NCBI GenBank assembly: GCA_028554795.2
Contig: CM068827.1
Span: 75,031,244-75,095,243 of the forward strand
DNA: 64,000 nucleotides
Reading direction: 5' to 3'
Source: Sinohyriopsis cumingii
Lineage: Eukaryota; Mollusca; Bivalvia; Unionida; Unionidae
The notes beneath the pieces were generated by a model, which did no database searches, had not been told where the DNA came from, and worked only from the letters and a program-made list of their open reading frames with translations. Position numbers and translations under genes: made by a program. Below are positions 63,166 to 64,000 of the stretch, one piece after another. Position 1 is the stretch's first letter; the number at the start of each line of letters is the position of its first letter.

Positions 63166-63525
63166 TCAATCTTGGGAATCATCATCTGAATCATGGGAAT
63201 CTTCATCTGTTTCATCTTCATCTGTTTCATCTTTATTTGTTCTATGTTTCAAGTAATATTCAAGTTCTGATGGTGGTTTTTCTATGTTTGGATTTATGTT
63301 CTTTCTTTTTCTGTAATAGTTCATCAAACTTCTGTATCGATCTCCACCGCAATTTTTGCAAATCTGATATAATCCTCTAACACCGTTGTTACAACCAACA
63401 CAACTTCGTGGACCAGCATGAGGGTTTTTCTTTATAAGATAATTATGTTTCTTGCAATATTCTCCACGGCATTTTTTATTACATTTATCTGTTGTTCCTT
63501 GACGCAGCCACGCACAGTTGTTCAT
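63166..63525 (-). CDS. Cys-rich, acidic-tailed protein of a Polinton-like element
   Basis: An intact 119-residue frame with ATG at 63525-63523. Residues 1-35 have MNNCAWLRQGTTDKCNKKC then EYCKKH, a Cys/His cluster. Residues 40-60 have SCVGCNNGVRGLYQICKNCG, two CxxC pairs like a zinc ribbon. A basic stretch (NYYRKRKNINP) follows. The C-terminus is an acidic tail of Asp/Glu/Ser/Thr repeats (DETDEDETDED). It lies 38 bp downstream of the ATPase frame on the same strand, as in compact virus-like gene sets. I recall similar small Cys-rich proteins next to such ATPases but cannot name one. Role unknown; nucleic-acid binding is an inference from the zinc-ribbon pattern. Confidence 0.7.
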   Translation of the reverse strand: MNNCAWLRQGTTDKCNKKCRGEYCKKHNYLIKKNPHAGPRSCVGCNNGVRGLYQICKNCGGDRYRSLMNYYRKRKNINPNIEKPPSELEYYLKHRTNKDETDEDETDEDSHDSDDDSQD

Positions 63526-63563
63526 TATCTTTTTAATTCAATTTAATTTTATCATCACCCCTG

Positions 63564-64000
63564 TTACCCAAATATTTTTTCAAGACCCACACGATATCTT
63601 GTTCTTGGATCATGTAAATTTATTGTTATAAATCCATGCGGAGTAGCTTGCGCTCGTGAGAAGAAATTTTTTAATTTAATTATATCCATGTCACCACCAC
63701 ACCAAGTTTGATGAATATTTCGCAACGTGTGTGTGTCTACGCCATTAAACACAACTAAAATGTTGCAGTTGTCTCTGATCACCTTCGGAATTTGTGTATA
63801 TCGTTGAGTAACATAGATCACGTCTGTATTTTTGTGTCTACCTCGGGAAAATATTCTGGCTGGATTTGATTGTTTATCTAGCATCACATCGTCGTATACA
63901 ACTAAATTATTAATAAATCCGTCTATGGAATCTACGGATGGTGCTTCATCAATATCGGTTATAAACTCTATAACATCATTATCCTCATCCAGTAATCGTG
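63564..64000 (-). CDS. FtsK/A32-type packaging ATPase, C-terminal part (partial)
   Basis: The frame is open from the right window edge to the stop at 63564-63566, so the gene's 5' part, including Walker A, is outside the window. Visible features are a Walker-B-like strand INNLVVYDDVM ending in two Asp, the stretch IFSRGRHKNTDVIYVTQRY with the conserved Arg-Gly-Arg-His and sensor Gln, QIPKVIRDNCNILVVFNGVD, and a C-terminal FITINLHDPRTRYRVG. This order matches genome-packaging ATPases of Polinton/Maverick elements and adintovirus-like viruses. These pump DNA into capsids in viral relatives. No stops or frameshifts are seen, so the copy may be recent. Orientation: transcribed leftward, toward the palindrome. 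Confidence 0.8.
   Translation of the reverse strand, partial: RLLDEDNDVIEFITDIDEAPSVDSIDGFINNLVVYDDVMLDKQSNPARIFSRGRHKNTDVIYVTQRYTQIPKVIRDNCNILVVFNGVDTHTLRNIHQTWCGGDMDIIKLKNFFSRAQATPHGFITINLHDPRTRYRVGLEKIFG

Noticed and set aside
62960..63169. 69-residue minus-strand frame past the Cys-rich gene
   Set aside because: It runs through the palindrome and has no family features; a chance frame.

Overview
The window looks like metazoan, probably molluscan or other lophotrochozoan, nuclear DNA. It is AT-rich and mostly intron. It is loaded with long (TA)n, (TC)n and (ACAT)n microsatellites, tRNA-derived SINEs, decayed non-LTR retrotransposons and small DNA transposons. No rRNA gene, functional tRNA gene, operon or CRISPR array was seen. 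The species cannot be fixed from sequence alone.

The one clear host gene is on the + strand from about 17.96 to 58.49 kb. Seven exons (17960-18093, 20353-20557, 21945-22106, 26565-26696, 37158-37451, 40874-41026, 58337-58485) have AG/GT borders and compatible phases. They join into one open frame of 409 residues: three Ig domains, a polar linker and a hydrophobic C-terminus. This is the layout of the lachesin/IgLON/DIP group of neuronal cell-surface adhesion proteins. The signal-peptide exon was not found and probably lies upstream of the window. Ig1 and Ig2 are each split over two exons; Ig3 is a single exon.

Region by region: 0-17.9 kb has minisatellites, MITEs, SINEs and, at 11.0-11.3 kb, a small secreted-peptide-like reading frame broken by a frameshift, near two 140-bp direct repeats. 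18-26.7 kb holds the Ig1 and Ig2 exons plus a damaged partial copy of the second Ig1 exon embedded in ACAT repeats. The 26.7-37.2 kb intron holds a nearly full-length but dead LINE (27841-31952, minus strand, 12-bp target-site duplication). 37.2-41 kb has the Ig3 and linker exons. The 17-kb intron at 41-58.3 kb is a transposon graveyard: two dead LINEs of a second family, four SINE insertions, two 48-bp-class minisatellites and scattered remnants of unrecognised coding sequence. 58.3-60.6 kb has the terminal exon and a possible 3' UTR.

From about 63.0 kb to the right edge the minus strand carries two undamaged open frames: a Cys-rich acidic-tailed protein and the C-terminal part of a FtsK/A32-type packaging ATPase. 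They resemble the end of a Polinton/Maverick (adintovirus-like) element that continues beyond the window. This edge, the broken secreted-peptide gene and the unassigned coding debris at 43-52 kb are the places most likely to hold something undescribed.
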